Source: Gemmatimonadota bacterium
Lineage (GTDB): Bacteria; Gemmatimonadota; Gemmatimonadetes; Longimicrobiales; Gaopeijiaceae
Assembly (NCBI GenBank): GCA_022826565.1
Contig: JAJDUP010000049.1
Span: 1 to 64,000, forward strand
Length of the DNA: 64,000 nucleotides
Direction: 5' to 3'
Part shown: piece by piece, positions 17,925-26,594 of the stretch
Layout: every line of letters begins with the position of its first letter
How positions within the stretch are numbered: position 1 is the first letter of the stretch
The notes under the pieces: generated by a model
What the model saw: only the letters and a program-made list of their open reading frames with translations
Told to the model about the DNA's origin: nothing
The model's database searches: none
Position numbers and translations under genes: made by a program

Positions 17925-19493
17925 ATGAACGACGCGCTCCTGCGTGCCGTCGTGTCGATCGTCATGGGTGCGCTGGCCGGCGGCCTCACCAACACGGTGG
18001 CCATCTGGATGCTCTTCCACCCCTACCGCCCCCCGACCCTGTGGCGTTGGCGGGTGCGGCTGCTCCAGGGCGCGGTCCCCAAGAACCAGGCACGGCTCGC
18101 GCGTGCCATCGGACACACGGTCGGCAACCGCCTCCTCACCGAGGAGGACCTCACCCGCGTGTTCGCCGAGCCCGAGTTCCGGGACGCGTTCGATGAAGGG
18201 CTGGAGCGCTTCCTCCACGAGCTGCTCGAGGTGGAGCGCGGCTCCCTTGGCGACGTCCTCGGCCCGGAGGTCATGGCCGGCGCGGCCCCCATCGTCGACG
18301 AGGTGCTGGAGCACGCCATCTCCAGAGTCGAGGGGCACATCGACTCCGAGGCCTTCGAGGAGGCCGTCGAGCGAAGGGCGGCCACCCTTTCCGACTACCT
18401 GGCGGACCAGCCGGTATCGGACGTCCTCACGCCGTCGCGGGAAGCGAGCGTCGCCGGGGCGGCCGAACAGTGGATCGCGAACGCGGCCGAGAGCGAGAAG
18501 TTCCAGCGGACCGTGGCCGAATACGTGGAGCACGCCGCCGACCGTCTCCTGATCCCGTCCCTCACCATTCGCGACCTGCTCCCTCCCGGCGTGACCGGCA
18601 CGCTCCAGCACGCGATCGCCGACTTCGTGCCCCTCGCGATCCGGCGCATGGGCAAGGTGCTCGAGGATCCCGGTGCCCGCGGTCGCTTCGAGAAAGCCAT
18701 TCGGGAGGTGCTGGGCCGCTTCGTGCAGGACCTCAGCTTCCACCAGCGCGTCGTGGCCAGGGTGGTCCTCTCGGGCGACGCCGTAAAGAAGGCCCTCAAC
18801 ACCATCCAGGTGGAAGGAGCCGAGCGGATCGCCGTTCTCTTCACCGAGCGCAAGGTCGAGGCTGCGCTGGGCAGGGGGATCCACGACGCCATCGAGGATC
18901 TCCTCGACCGGCCCGTCACGGACGTGCTGGGACATCCGGGCGATCCGGAAGTGGTCGAGGCGTCGGGCACGATCTCGTCGTGGCTCGTCGAGCTCGTGCG
19001 GGAGCCCGCCGCCCGGGATTTCGTGCGCGAGCGGGTGGAGGCCGCGCTGAGCCGGGCGTCGAAGCAGACCTGGGCGGAGTTGATCGACGACATCCCGCCG
19101 GAGCGCGTATCGGAGTGGGTCGTTACGGCGGCAAGGAGCGACGTCGCCGGCACAGTCTACCGCGAGGCGGCCCGCCGGATCGCGGCCGCGGTCCTGGAAC
19201 GCCCGATCGGGCGGCCGGCCAGGTGGCTCCCCGCAAACGCCGCCCGGAGCATCCAGAGTGCCGTCGGCGATCCGCTGTGGCTGTGGATGCAGTCCCAGAT
19301 CCCTGCCGTGGTCGCCAAACTCGACGTCGCCCGCAGGGTGGAGGAGAAGGTTCGCGACTTCCCCGTGGCGCGAATGGAGGAACTCGTCCGCAAGGTCACC
19401 GACCGGGAACTCCGTACGATCGTCTACCTGGGCTACGGCCTGGGCGCCTTCATCGGTTGCATCCTGGTCGTGATCAACTACCTGATGGGGTAG
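17925..19493 (+). CDS. DUF445 membrane protein
   Basis: 522-residue protein of the DUF445 family. A first helix with GALAGGLTNTVAIWMLFHPY is the hallmark N-terminus of the family. A long amphipathic and charged helical body full of repeated VEAAL/RVEE-type segments follows, and a C-terminal membrane helix (YLGYGLGAFIGCILVVINYL) closes it. The topology suggests two anchors with a large helical domain between them. Function is unknown in the family. The gene is followed by two copies of the 18-bp palindrome at 19522-19560. Confidence 0.86.
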   Translation: MNDALLRAVVSIVMGALAGGLTNTVAIWMLFHPYRPPTLWRWRVRLLQGAVPKNQARLARAIGHTVGNRLLTEEDLTRVFAEPEFRDAFDEGLERFLHELLEVERGSLGDVLGPEVMAGAAPIVDEVLEHAISRVEGHIDSEAFEEAVERRAATLSDYLADQPVSDVLTPSREASVAGAAEQWIANAAESEKFQRTVAEYVEHAADRLLIPSLTIRDLLPPGVTGTLQHAIADFVPLAIRRMGKVLEDPGARGRFEKAIREVLGRFVQDLSFHQRVVARVVLSGDAVKKALNTIQVEGAERIAVLFTERKVEAALGRGIHDAIEDLLDRPVTDVLGHPGDPEVVEASGTISSWLVELVREPAARDFVRERVEAALSRASKQTWAELIDDIPPERVSEWVVTAARSDVAGTVYREAARRIAAAVLERPIGRPARWLPANAARSIQSAVGDPLWLWMQSQIPAVVAKLDVARRVEEKVRDFPVARMEELVRKVTDRELRTIVYLGYGLGAFIGCILVVINYLMG

Positions 19494-19521
19494 CCGCCAC
19501 CGTCGCCAAGCTGTACGGAAA

Positions 19522-19560
19522 TGTAATGTTTATATGACATCGTGTAATGTCGCCATTACA
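19522..19560. repeat. Two copies of the 18-bp palindromic repeat
   Basis: TGTAATGTTTATATGACA (19522-19539) and TGTAATGTCGCCATTACA (19543-19560), 21 bases apart start to start. The second is a perfect 7-4-7 inverted repeat. They sit between convergent genes. The same sequence type recurs at 28523-28540 and twice at 36124-36162, again with a 21-base period in the double site. Confidence 0.7.
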
Positions 19561-19576
19561 TCGTCAACAGACTGGA

Positions 19577-19882
19577 CTAGCGCTTCCTGTCCCTTGAAGG
19601 AGCTACCGTCTTGAAGTGCCTGCGCGACCGGCGCCGCTCGGAGGCGCGCCGATCCCGCCTGAGCAGATCGAGCGGGGTAAAATAGCGTTTTGCCGCCTTG
19701 CTCCGGCGCGCAGCCCGGCCGAGGGCGTTCTCCAGCTCCCGGACCCTTTTTTCGCCGTGCGCCCCGATGCGCCTGCCCCCCGCGCCGTCCGCTTCCTCGT
19801 CCGGCTGCTTGCCGGGCATGCCCAGGAAGATCCCCAGTGCGACCGCGACCAGCCCGACGAGAATCTGGATCAGGAGGGACAT
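19577..19882 (-). CDS. Small basic membrane-anchored protein
   Basis: 101 residues. The N-terminus is one hydrophobic helix (LLIQILVGLVAVALGIFLGM), followed by an acidic-Gly linker and a strongly basic C-terminal half (RRDRRASERRRSRRHF). The start at 19882 has GGAGGG about 7 bases upstream and overlaps the TerB-like gene stop by 13 bases, so it is the end of that operon. The basic tail might bind nucleic acid or lipid head groups. Not recognised. Confidence 0.6.
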   Translation of the reverse strand: MSLLIQILVGLVAVALGIFLGMPGKQPDEEADGAGGRRIGAHGEKRVRELENALGRAARRSKAAKRYFTPLDLLRRDRRASERRRSRRHFKTVAPSRDRKR

Positions 19883-20370
19883 GACGCGCCCTCCGGTTCC
19901 ACGGTCCCCGGCCCCACTGCGTCGTGACGCCTCCTGGCCTCGGCCAGGTAGCCGGACCTGAGTCCGATGAGGTGCGAGATCTTTCGCATCAGGTAGTCCT
20001 CCCGGTTGGCCAGTTCGCCGTCCGCCAGCACGATACCCCACATCGCCTCGGCAAGGACCATCTTCTGGCCGGTGGAATAGCTGGCGTTGATCAGGTTGGT
20101 GAACCCCCACAGGTCGACGCTCCGCCCCCGCTCATCCTCGGCGAGCGCGATCAATTCGTCGGCGGCTTCCCGCTTCAGTCCGAAGTGCCGCCGGACCAGC
20201 GCCCGCAGGTGCTTCCGTTCGCCGGTGCTGAAGAAGTCGTCGGCATGGGCCACCTCGAGCAGGAGCGCACACGCCGCCACCCGCAGTCTCTCCGCAGCGC
20301 GATGTGCATCCGGTTCCTCCGCCCCGACCGCCATTTCGCGGGCGAAGAAGGACTTCAGGCGGTCAATCAT
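19870..20370 (-). CDS. TerB-like protein
   Basis: All-helical protein of 166 residues resembling the tellurite-resistance TerB family. Two metal-binding-type segments are visible: LLLEVAHADDFFSTGERKHL in the first helical repeat and AMWGIVLADGELANREDYLM in the second, each with the D-G/D-x-x-x-x-E pattern of the family. The start is the ATG at 20370 (MIDRLKSFFAREMA), overlapping the cutA stop by 8 bases. TerB proteins sit at the inner side of the membrane in stress-response complexes; the specific role here is unknown. Confidence 0.82.
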   Translation of the reverse strand: MIDRLKSFFAREMAVGAEEPDAHRAAERLRVAACALLLEVAHADDFFSTGERKHLRALVRRHFGLKREAADELIALAEDERGRSVDLWGFTNLINASYSTGQKMVLAEAMWGIVLADGELANREDYLMRKISHLIGLRSGYLAEARRRHDAVGPGTVEPEGASCPS

Positions 20371-20752
20371 CCTTGCGTTCCAGCCGTTGCGGGCGGCATT
20401 CGCGCCGGACCCAATCCAGGTAGGCACCGGCGCCGTCCACTACATCATGCACGAGCAATTCGGGCACATCGTACGGGTGGAGTTGCTCAGCCCGCGCCAG
20501 CATCCCCGGAAGCAGGCCCCGAACCGTCTTGAGAATGACGACCGACTCCTCGTCGCGATGTATCTCCCCCTCCCACTGATAGATACTCACCGCACCGGGG
20601 AGGATGTTCCCGCAAGCGGCCAGCCGCTCCTCGACCAGACTCCGAACGACCCTTTCCGCCTCGGCGATCCCCGGCGCCGTCATCAGCACCGTGACGACGT
20701 CGCTCCCGCCGGTCGCCGCGGAGGCATCGGCGCCGGACCCGCTCGACTTCAC
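20363..20752 (-). CDS. cutA: CutA-family divalent-cation tolerance protein
   Basis: CutA1, 129 residues including a 20-residue Ser/Gly-rich N-terminal extension. The core has VTVLMTAPGIAEAERVVRSL, EERLAACGNILPGAVSIYQW (the conserved LAAC and YxW region) and YDVPELLVHDVVDG near the C-terminus, all typical of the trimeric ferredoxin-like CutA fold. It is linked to metal tolerance historically; its biochemical role is unsettled. It lies 3 bases after the ligase stop and overlaps terB. Confidence 0.92.
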   Translation of the reverse strand: MKSSGSGADASAATGGSDVVTVLMTAPGIAEAERVVRSLVEERLAACGNILPGAVSIYQWEGEIHRDEESVVILKTVRGLLPGMLARAEQLHPYDVPELLVHDVVDGAGAYLDWVRRECRPQRLERKDD

Positions 20753-20755
20753 GCG

Positions 20756-22591
20756 TCAGCCGGAGGCGACGAACATCGTCCGCTCGACCGAGTCCCGATG
20801 GTAGAACGACTCGATCAGCGCCGCGTAGCGCCCGGCCACGACGGTGCGCTTCACCTTCTGCGTGGGCGTGAGCATCCCGTTGTCGACCGTGAACGGCTCG
20901 GCCAGGAGACCGACCTTCTTCGGCGTCTCGAAGCTGGCAAGATCGCGCAGCTCGGCGAAGAACTGTTCCCGCAGGTGCTCCTGGCAGGTGGAGTCGGCGA
21001 GCAGCGCCTCGTCATCCGATGCGCCGATCCCTTCTTCGACCGCCCACGCCTGGAGCTTCTCGAAGGCGGGGACAACCAGCACCGAGCAGAATTTCCGCCC
21101 TTCGCCGATCACGACCGCCTGGTCCACGAACGCGCTCTTCTTGAGCAGGTTCTCGATCGCCTGGGGCGCCACGTACTTCCCGCCCGAGGTCTTGATCAGA
21201 TCCTTCTTGCGGTCGGTGATCTTCAGGAAACCGTCGCTGCTGAGCTCGCCGATGTCTCCGGTGCTGAACCAGCCGTCGTCCGCGATCACCTCGCCCGTCA
21301 GCTCCTCCAGCCCGTAGTACCCCTTCATGACCTGCGGCCCGCGGATCAGGATCTCGCCGTCGTCCGCGATCCGGACCTCCGTCCCCGGCACTGGACGCCC
21401 CACCGTCCCGATCCTGAAGTCCTCCTCGGTGTTCACGTTCGTGACAGGCGACGTCTCGCTGAGCCCGTAGCCCTCCAGAATCGTGATCCCCGCACCCAGG
21501 AAGAAGCGGTTGATCTCGGGCGCGAGCGCCGCGCCGCCGCTTACGAAGTACCGCAGCCGGCCGCCGATCCCGGCCCGCAGCTTCGAAAAGACGATGCGAT
21601 CCGCGATGGAGTACTTCCACTGGAGCGACGCAGGCAAGTCCTCTCCCTTCTCGCGGCACAGCGCTGCCTGCCGCGCGATGTCGGCCGCCCAGGCGACCAG
21701 CTTGCCCTTCGCTCCGCCCGCGTCGAGCACCCTCTGGTAGACCTTCTCGTAGAGTCGGGGAACCGACACCAGTACCGTCGGCCGCAACTCCCTCATGTCG
21801 GCCGCAACGGTGTCGATCGACCCGTGGGTGATGGTGCATCCGGAGGAGAAGAAGAGATAGTCCACCGCTCGCTGCAGCACATGCGACAGCGGCAGGAAGG
21901 AAAGGCTGGAGTCTTCGGCACTGACGGGGAGCATCTGTTCGCAGGCCCATATGTTGGACGCCACGTTGTTGTGCGTCAGCATGACGCCCTTCGGGGTTCC
22001 GGTCGTCCCCGACGTGTAGATCAGGGTGGCCAGATCGCCGGGGTCGGCCTTGCGCGCCTCTGCCAGGAAGCCGTCGAGGGAGGCGTCGTCGCCCCGCGCC
22101 AGGAATTCCTCCCACCCGACCGCTCCGTCTCCAGCGGCATCCCCTTCGAAGACCACGATCTCGATGTCGCGACCGGATCCGGAGGTGGCCTCGCGCACCT
22201 TCTCGAGCTGCTCCGCATCCGAAACAAAGACGAGCGAGGCGCCCGAATCCTCCAGGATGTACGCGACCTGCGCGGCGGGAAGCGTGCTGTAGATCGGTAC
22301 GTCCACCACGCCCGCGCACAGGCAGGACCAGTCGGCCAGCGGCCACTCCACCCGGTTCTCCGAGAGGATGGCCGCCCGGTCGCCACGGTTCACGCCCGAC
22401 CGGGCCAGGGCCGCCGCTCCTCGCCGCGCCGCGTCCCGCACCTGCTCGTAGGTGTAGGTGCGCGCTCCCTCGCCCGTGACGTTGTAGGCGACCCGGTCCG
22501 AGAGCCGATCCACGGCCCCGAGGAAGAGGTCGACCAGCGTCCCCGTCGGGACATCGGCCTTCTTCGCATAGTAGTGAACTGTGTCGGACAC
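20756..22591 (-). CDS. Long-chain fatty-acyl-CoA ligase, FadD/ACSL type
   Basis: AMP-forming ligase of 611 residues that should activate fatty acids to acyl-CoA. The P-loop-like motif is YTSGTTGTPKGVMLTHNN, the adenylate motif GYGLSETSP, the hinge ITDRKKDLIKTSGGKYVAPQ and the C-terminal Lys region TPTQKVKR. YFVSGGAALAPEINRFF is typical of the ACSL/FAA subgroup. I chose the GTG at 22591 because GGGGGAT lies just upstream; a TTG at 22621 would extend into the OsmC gene. It sits in the operon with osmC, cutA and terB. Confidence 0.88.
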   Translation of the reverse strand: MSDTVHYYAKKADVPTGTLVDLFLGAVDRLSDRVAYNVTGEGARTYTYEQVRDAARRGAAALARSGVNRGDRAAILSENRVEWPLADWSCLCAGVVDVPIYSTLPAAQVAYILEDSGASLVFVSDAEQLEKVREATSGSGRDIEIVVFEGDAAGDGAVGWEEFLARGDDASLDGFLAEARKADPGDLATLIYTSGTTGTPKGVMLTHNNVASNIWACEQMLPVSAEDSSLSFLPLSHVLQRAVDYLFFSSGCTITHGSIDTVAADMRELRPTVLVSVPRLYEKVYQRVLDAGGAKGKLVAWAADIARQAALCREKGEDLPASLQWKYSIADRIVFSKLRAGIGGRLRYFVSGGAALAPEINRFFLGAGITILEGYGLSETSPVTNVNTEEDFRIGTVGRPVPGTEVRIADDGEILIRGPQVMKGYYGLEELTGEVIADDGWFSTGDIGELSSDGFLKITDRKKDLIKTSGGKYVAPQAIENLLKKSAFVDQAVVIGEGRKFCSVLVVPAFEKLQAWAVEEGIGASDDEALLADSTCQEHLREQFFAELRDLASFETPKKVGLLAEPFTVDNGMLTPTQKVKRTVVAGRYAALIESFYHRDSVERTMFVASG

Positions 22592-22595
22592 GGGC

Positions 22596-23015
22596 CTATC
22601 CCCCTTCGACGACGATTTCAATCGGAATGTCCTGCCTCAGGGAGAACATGACGGAACAGTACTTCTCACGCGACAGTTCGATGGCGCGCTCGACCTTGGG
22701 CCGGTTTTCCGGCGCCACCCCGGTGACCCTGAAGACGAGACGCAGGCCTTCGTAGTGCTGCGGCGGATCGGCTCGCCTGGCGCCGGCGGCCTCCACGTCC
22801 AGGCTGTCGAAATGAACCCGGCCCTTCCGGAGTATCACCCGTACGTCGATGGCCATGCATGCCGCCACGGCCAGGAGCACGAGTTCCATCGGAGACGGAC
22901 CGGTCGCCGAGTCCCCGTCCACAATGATCTGGGGACCGTCCACGGGACCGCCGTCGAAGACGAGGCCGGAGCCGGTCCAGGCAAGTCGAACCTGCTTGTC
23001 CGCATTCACTTTCAA
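22596..23015 (-). CDS. OsmC-family thiol peroxidase-like protein
   Basis: OsmC/Ohr superfamily, 139 residues. The two redox cysteines are present: one in LVLLAVAACMAIDV, the other in EKYCSVMFSL. The Arg and Glu that polarise the peroxide are not assigned with certainty. It probably reduces organic hydroperoxides in the cytoplasm. The start is TTG (23015) or GTG (23009), both after a GGGGGGATGA stretch. The next gene, acyl-CoA ligase, begins a few bases beyond its stop, which fits a shared lipid or oxidative-stress operon. Confidence 0.83.
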   Translation of the reverse strand: MKVNADKQVRLAWTGSGLVFDGGPVDGPQIIVDGDSATGPSPMELVLLAVAACMAIDVRVILRKGRVHFDSLDVEAAGARRADPPQHYEGLRLVFRVTGVAPENRPKVERAIELSREKYCSVMFSLRQDIPIEIVVEGG

Positions 23016-23034
23016 TCATCCCCCCGCAGAAGGG

Positions 23035-23472
23035 TCAGGGCTCGTCGCCGTCCGCGGCCGCTTTCTCCTGGATTTCATCGAGAGCCCGTCTGGCGTACGC
23101 GATATGCTCGTCGGCATCCGGTTCCGGGGGGTCCCCCGCCAGAAAGGCCTCGAGGTGCTCGACCGCCTCGGCCTGTTTCCCCTGCCGCCTCAGGATGAAG
23201 GCGATCCCATAGTGCGCCCCAGGTGCTTGAGGGTTCCTGTCCAGGACGTGCCGATAGGTCTTCAGCGCTTCCGAGTCCATGCCCATGCGCGTATAGGCGA
23301 TCGCGATCTGCTGAAGGACGATGGGGTCGCCGGGCGATTCCTTCAGCGCCAGCCTCAGCGACGTGAGGGCCTCGTGAAACTTGCCCTCCCTGGAGAGGGC
23401 CAGCGCTTCTTCGTAGTAGTCGACCTTATCCGGGCGTGCGGACCCGCCGAATATCTTGCTCCACATCGACAT
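23035..23472 (-). CDS. Small TPR protein
   Basis: 145 residues with about two and a half tetratricopeptide repeats (YYEEALALSREGKFHEALTS, PIVLQQIAIAYTRMGMDSEA, PGAHYGIAFILRRQGKQAEA). No signal peptide. TPR proteins act as interaction scaffolds, so the partner cannot be read from sequence. It is the first gene of the minus-strand operon leading to osmC and the acyl-CoA ligase, 19 bases upstream of osmC. Confidence 0.8.
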   Translation of the reverse strand: MSMWSKIFGGSARPDKVDYYEEALALSREGKFHEALTSLRLALKESPGDPIVLQQIAIAYTRMGMDSEALKTYRHVLDRNPQAPGAHYGIAFILRRQGKQAEAVEHLEAFLAGDPPEPDADEHIAYARRALDEIQEKAAADGDEP

Positions 23473-23639
23473 GGACGAGGGTTACCGTGTCTTTCCCGGG
23501 GTGGATCGACCGCTGGGGGCCTTGTTCATCGTCTTCCAAGCTATCTGATTCCGTTTTGGGGACAAGACCGACACGATTCGGACCGGTGACCGTATGTTGA
23601 TATGAGAACCGGGACACGCAGGATCCAGGGAGAATCGAC

Positions 23640-24887
23640 ATGAGGCACTCGCGGCAACTGAACGAAGACCTGAAAAACGGCACCCTGATCGCCGGCTCGG
23701 CCGTGGCGGCCATCGCCGCTACGGTTGCGCTGACGGGAGGAATCGGGGGGGGCTCGCACATCACCTACCGGACCGTAGCGGCGCCGGCGCGAAGCTACGA
23801 GGTGGTCGAACACCTGTCCGGGGCGAACCGGCTGTACGGGACGGTGATCGACCGGAACGGCCGCGCCCACGAGGGTTTCCTGCGCTGGGACCGCAACGAG
23901 GGCAGCTGGAGCGATCTGCTCGACGCCACCAAGCTGGACCGCGGCTTTCGCGGGCAGTCGGGGGTCCGCTTCGGCCACGTCGATCGCATCGTGCCGGTCG
24001 GAAGCAACCAGGCGCTCTTCCACCTGCGGTCCGGGCAGACCGTCGGAATGCAGGGAGAATCCACCGACCTCGGGCGTTCGATGCGGGCACTGGTCGTCGA
24101 CCTCGCCGGAGGGGGCCAGGCAGACCTGAAGTGGCGCGATGTCCGCCAGATCGACCTCCAGCCCGCGCCCGGGAGCGCCCGCCCCGCCGAGGGCCGGCTG
24201 TACGGAACGCTCACCACGGGCCGCGGGATCGAGTTCACCGGCCACATCGCATGGGATGTCGACGAGATCTACACCTCGGACATCCTCGACGGCGCGGAGC
24301 GGGTGCAGGGCGCCGAGGTCTCCCGCGAGATCCCCTTCGGGGCCATTCGCGAGATCCGGCAGTACGGCCCGGTCGGCGCCCACGTCGATCTCCATTCGGG
24401 GGAGCAGCTCACGCTGTTCGGCACCAACGACGTCGACAACTCCAACCGCGGCATCAGCGTCTCGGACCCGGCGCTGGGCCAGGTCAAGGTCCCGTGGGAC
24501 TATTTCTCGCGCGTGCGCTTCCACAGCCCTGAAACCGAGGCGTCGTGGCGCGACTTTGACGGTGGCCGTCCGCTGCGCGGCACGGTGGTCACCACCACCG
24601 GCGCCACTCTCTCCGGCGACATCAAGTGGGACCGCGACGAATACGCGAGCTGGGAGTTGCTCAACGGGTGGAACAACGGCGTCGAGTTCGCCGTCGAGTT
24701 CTCGAAGATCGCCCGCATCGTGAAGAACGGCGGCGCCAGCACCGTGTTCCTGCGCGATGGCCGCTCATTCGACCTGAACGGCAGCAACGATGTCGACAGC
24801 GGGAACCGCGGCGTCGTCGTCACCAACGGCGATCAGGCCCGGACCATCCCCTGGGACATCTTCCAGGAACTGCGCCTGGACAAGTAG
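23640..24887 (+). CDS. Exported protein with three ~120-residue repeats
   Basis: 415 residues. An N-terminal hydrophobic stretch (LIAGSAVAAIAATVALTGGI) suggests a signal peptide or anchor. Three copies of one beta-rich unit follow, beginning at LYGTVIDRNG (65), LYGTLTTGRG (187) and LRGTVVTTTG (312). Each unit has a GHIAWD or GDIKWD strand, a Phe/Ile-x-Arg-Ile turn, and then an HLRSG or LRDG strand leading to GTNDVDNSNRGISV or GSNDVDSGNRGVVV. The first unit is the most diverged (GESTDLGRSMRALVV). I do not recognise the family; a beta-barrel-like or carbohydrate-binding repeat is possible. The start at 23640 has AGGGAGAA just upstream. It stands alone between two minus-strand operons. Confidence 0.72.
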   Translation: MRHSRQLNEDLKNGTLIAGSAVAAIAATVALTGGIGGGSHITYRTVAAPARSYEVVEHLSGANRLYGTVIDRNGRAHEGFLRWDRNEGSWSDLLDATKLDRGFRGQSGVRFGHVDRIVPVGSNQALFHLRSGQTVGMQGESTDLGRSMRALVVDLAGGGQADLKWRDVRQIDLQPAPGSARPAEGRLYGTLTTGRGIEFTGHIAWDVDEIYTSDILDGAERVQGAEVSREIPFGAIREIRQYGPVGAHVDLHSGEQLTLFGTNDVDNSNRGISVSDPALGQVKVPWDYFSRVRFHSPETEASWRDFDGGRPLRGTVVTTTGATLSGDIKWDRDEYASWELLNGWNNGVEFAVEFSKIARIVKNGGASTVFLRDGRSFDLNGSNDVDSGNRGVVVTNGDQARTIPWDIFQELRLDK

Positions 24888-24947
24888 ACGCCCGGCGCCG
24901 CGCCGCCCTCGCCGCGCCGTTGCGCGCTTGCACGGGCGCCTGAAGTC

Positions 24948-26423
24948 CTACTTCACGTCCCCCATCAGCCGCTTGACGAATGGGCTGGCGAGCAGCGCCA
25001 CGAAGCCGGCCGAGCCGATGATCGTCGTTACCGCAAAGAAGAGCGGCGACGGCTCCAGCGCCTCCAGCTGTCCGGCAACCAGACCCGCCATCACGTTGCC
25101 CAGCGACGTCGCCACGAACCACAGCCCCATCATCTGACTGATGCGGCTGGGCGGTGCGAGTTTGGTGACCGCCGAGAGCCCCACCGGCGACAGCGCCAGC
25201 TCCCCGACCGTGTGCAGGAAGTACATGACGATGAGCCACGACGCCGAGACCGGCGAATCGGGGGTGGCGTTGGCCGCGCCCCACGCGATCACGAAGAAGC
25301 CGGCGGCGAGACCCAGCAGCCCCAGGGCGAACTTGACCGGAGTGGAGGGATTCGCGTTGCGGTTCGCCAGCCACACCCAGAGCCAGCCGAAGACCGGCGC
25401 GAGGCAAACGATGAAGAAGGCGTTCACGGACTGGAGCCACGACGCCGGGTAGCTCCACGACCCGATGGTGCGGTCCGTGTAGTCCTCGGCGAAGAGGTTC
25501 ATCGATGAACCCGCCTGCTCGAAGCCCGACCAGAAGATCACGGCCAGCAGCGCGAACCAGAAGATCGCGACGATCTTCTTCTTCTCGACGACCGTGTGTC
25601 CGCTGAACAGCATCAGGTAGAGGAAGAACACCAACACTACCACGATGATCAGACCGGCCAGCCCCGTGGCGATGTCCGTGAGGGTGATCGGAATCGTCCC
25701 GCTCGATACCAGGTAGCCGAAAGCGACCAGTGCAAGTGCCAGCACGGCGCAGCCACCGAAGAAACGGCGGCTCAGGCTGGCGACCTGCTCCGGCGTCCGG
25801 TCGGTGCGAAGCAGGCCCGCGTCACCCAGGCGGCCGTATCCGAGTCGGAATTGGATCAGCCCGAGAACCATCCCGAAACCGGCCGCCGAGAACCCCCAGT
25901 GCCAGTTCCAGTTCTGCCCGAGCGCGCCGCAGATGATCGGTCCGGCGAGTGCCCCAACGTTGATTCCCATGTAGAAGATGGAGAAACCGGCGTCCCGCCT
26001 CGCCCCGCCCTCCGGGTACAGATCGGCGACCACCGAACTGACGTTGGGCTTCAGCAGTCCCGTGCCGATGACGATCAGGATCAGCCCCAGGAAGAAGTTG
26101 AAGTCGTTGGGCACGGCCATGCTGAAATGCCCGGCCGCGATGATGCAGCCCCCCACGAAGACGGCCTTGCGCTGTCCCCATAGTTGGTCCGCGACCCACC
26201 CCCCCGGCAGGCCCAGCAGGTAGACGAGCCCGGTATAGAGGCCGTAGATGGCGCCGGACGTCGCAACATCGAGTCCCATTCCCGGGTTCTGGCCGATCGT
26301 GGCCTCCGCCAGGTACAGGATCAGGAGCGCGCGCATCCCGTAGTAGGAGAAGCGCTCCCACATCTCCGTGAAGAAGAGGGTCATCAGCCCCCGGGGATGC
26401 CGGGTCTTCGCTGCTGCGGTCAT
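24948..26423 (-). CDS. POT-family proton-coupled di/tripeptide transporter
   Basis: Peptide transporter of about 491 residues, 14 membrane segments expected for the bacterial subgroup. The signature FFTEMWERFSYYGMRALL holds the ExxER proton-coupling motif. GLLKPNVSSVVADLY and DAGFSIFYMGINVGALAGP are the PTR2 family marks, and FWSGFEQAGSSMNLFAEDY is the peptide-binding Glu region. The start at 26423 has AGAGG upstream and gives MTAAAKTRHPRG; the Met at 26471 adds 16 unlikely residues. Upstream is an AT-rich stretch with TTAATATTATTGTTAA that may be its promoter. It follows the ammonia-lyase and creatininase genes. Confidence 0.9.
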   Translation of the reverse strand: MTAAAKTRHPRGLMTLFFTEMWERFSYYGMRALLILYLAEATIGQNPGMGLDVATSGAIYGLYTGLVYLLGLPGGWVADQLWGQRKAVFVGGCIIAAGHFSMAVPNDFNFFLGLILIVIGTGLLKPNVSSVVADLYPEGGARRDAGFSIFYMGINVGALAGPIICGALGQNWNWHWGFSAAGFGMVLGLIQFRLGYGRLGDAGLLRTDRTPEQVASLSRRFFGGCAVLALALVAFGYLVSSGTIPITLTDIATGLAGLIIVVVLVFFLYLMLFSGHTVVEKKKIVAIFWFALLAVIFWSGFEQAGSSMNLFAEDYTDRTIGSWSYPASWLQSVNAFFIVCLAPVFGWLWVWLANRNANPSTPVKFALGLLGLAAGFFVIAWGAANATPDSPVSASWLIVMYFLHTVGELALSPVGLSAVTKLAPPSRISQMMGLWFVATSLGNVMAGLVAGQLEALEPSPLFFAVTTIIGSAGFVALLASPFVKRLMGDVK

Positions 26424-26594
26424 TCGGGCCTCTGTGGTGACTGGATACTTAATATTATTGTTAACTGTCATTTGCGGCAGGGCACGGAACCGGCTTCACG
26501 GGCCGCAGACCGACCGGGAACCTATGCCGTGAACCTCACGCGTGCGAGTCGGTCGCCCACGGAGTCCACCTGGCCGTTGCGCCCCCCCGGCACC

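Noticed and set aside
20087..22651. 854-codon plus-strand open frame
   Set aside because: Lies opposite the acyl-CoA ligase, CutA and TerB-like genes, all with recognisable motifs. Composition is typical of shadow frames.
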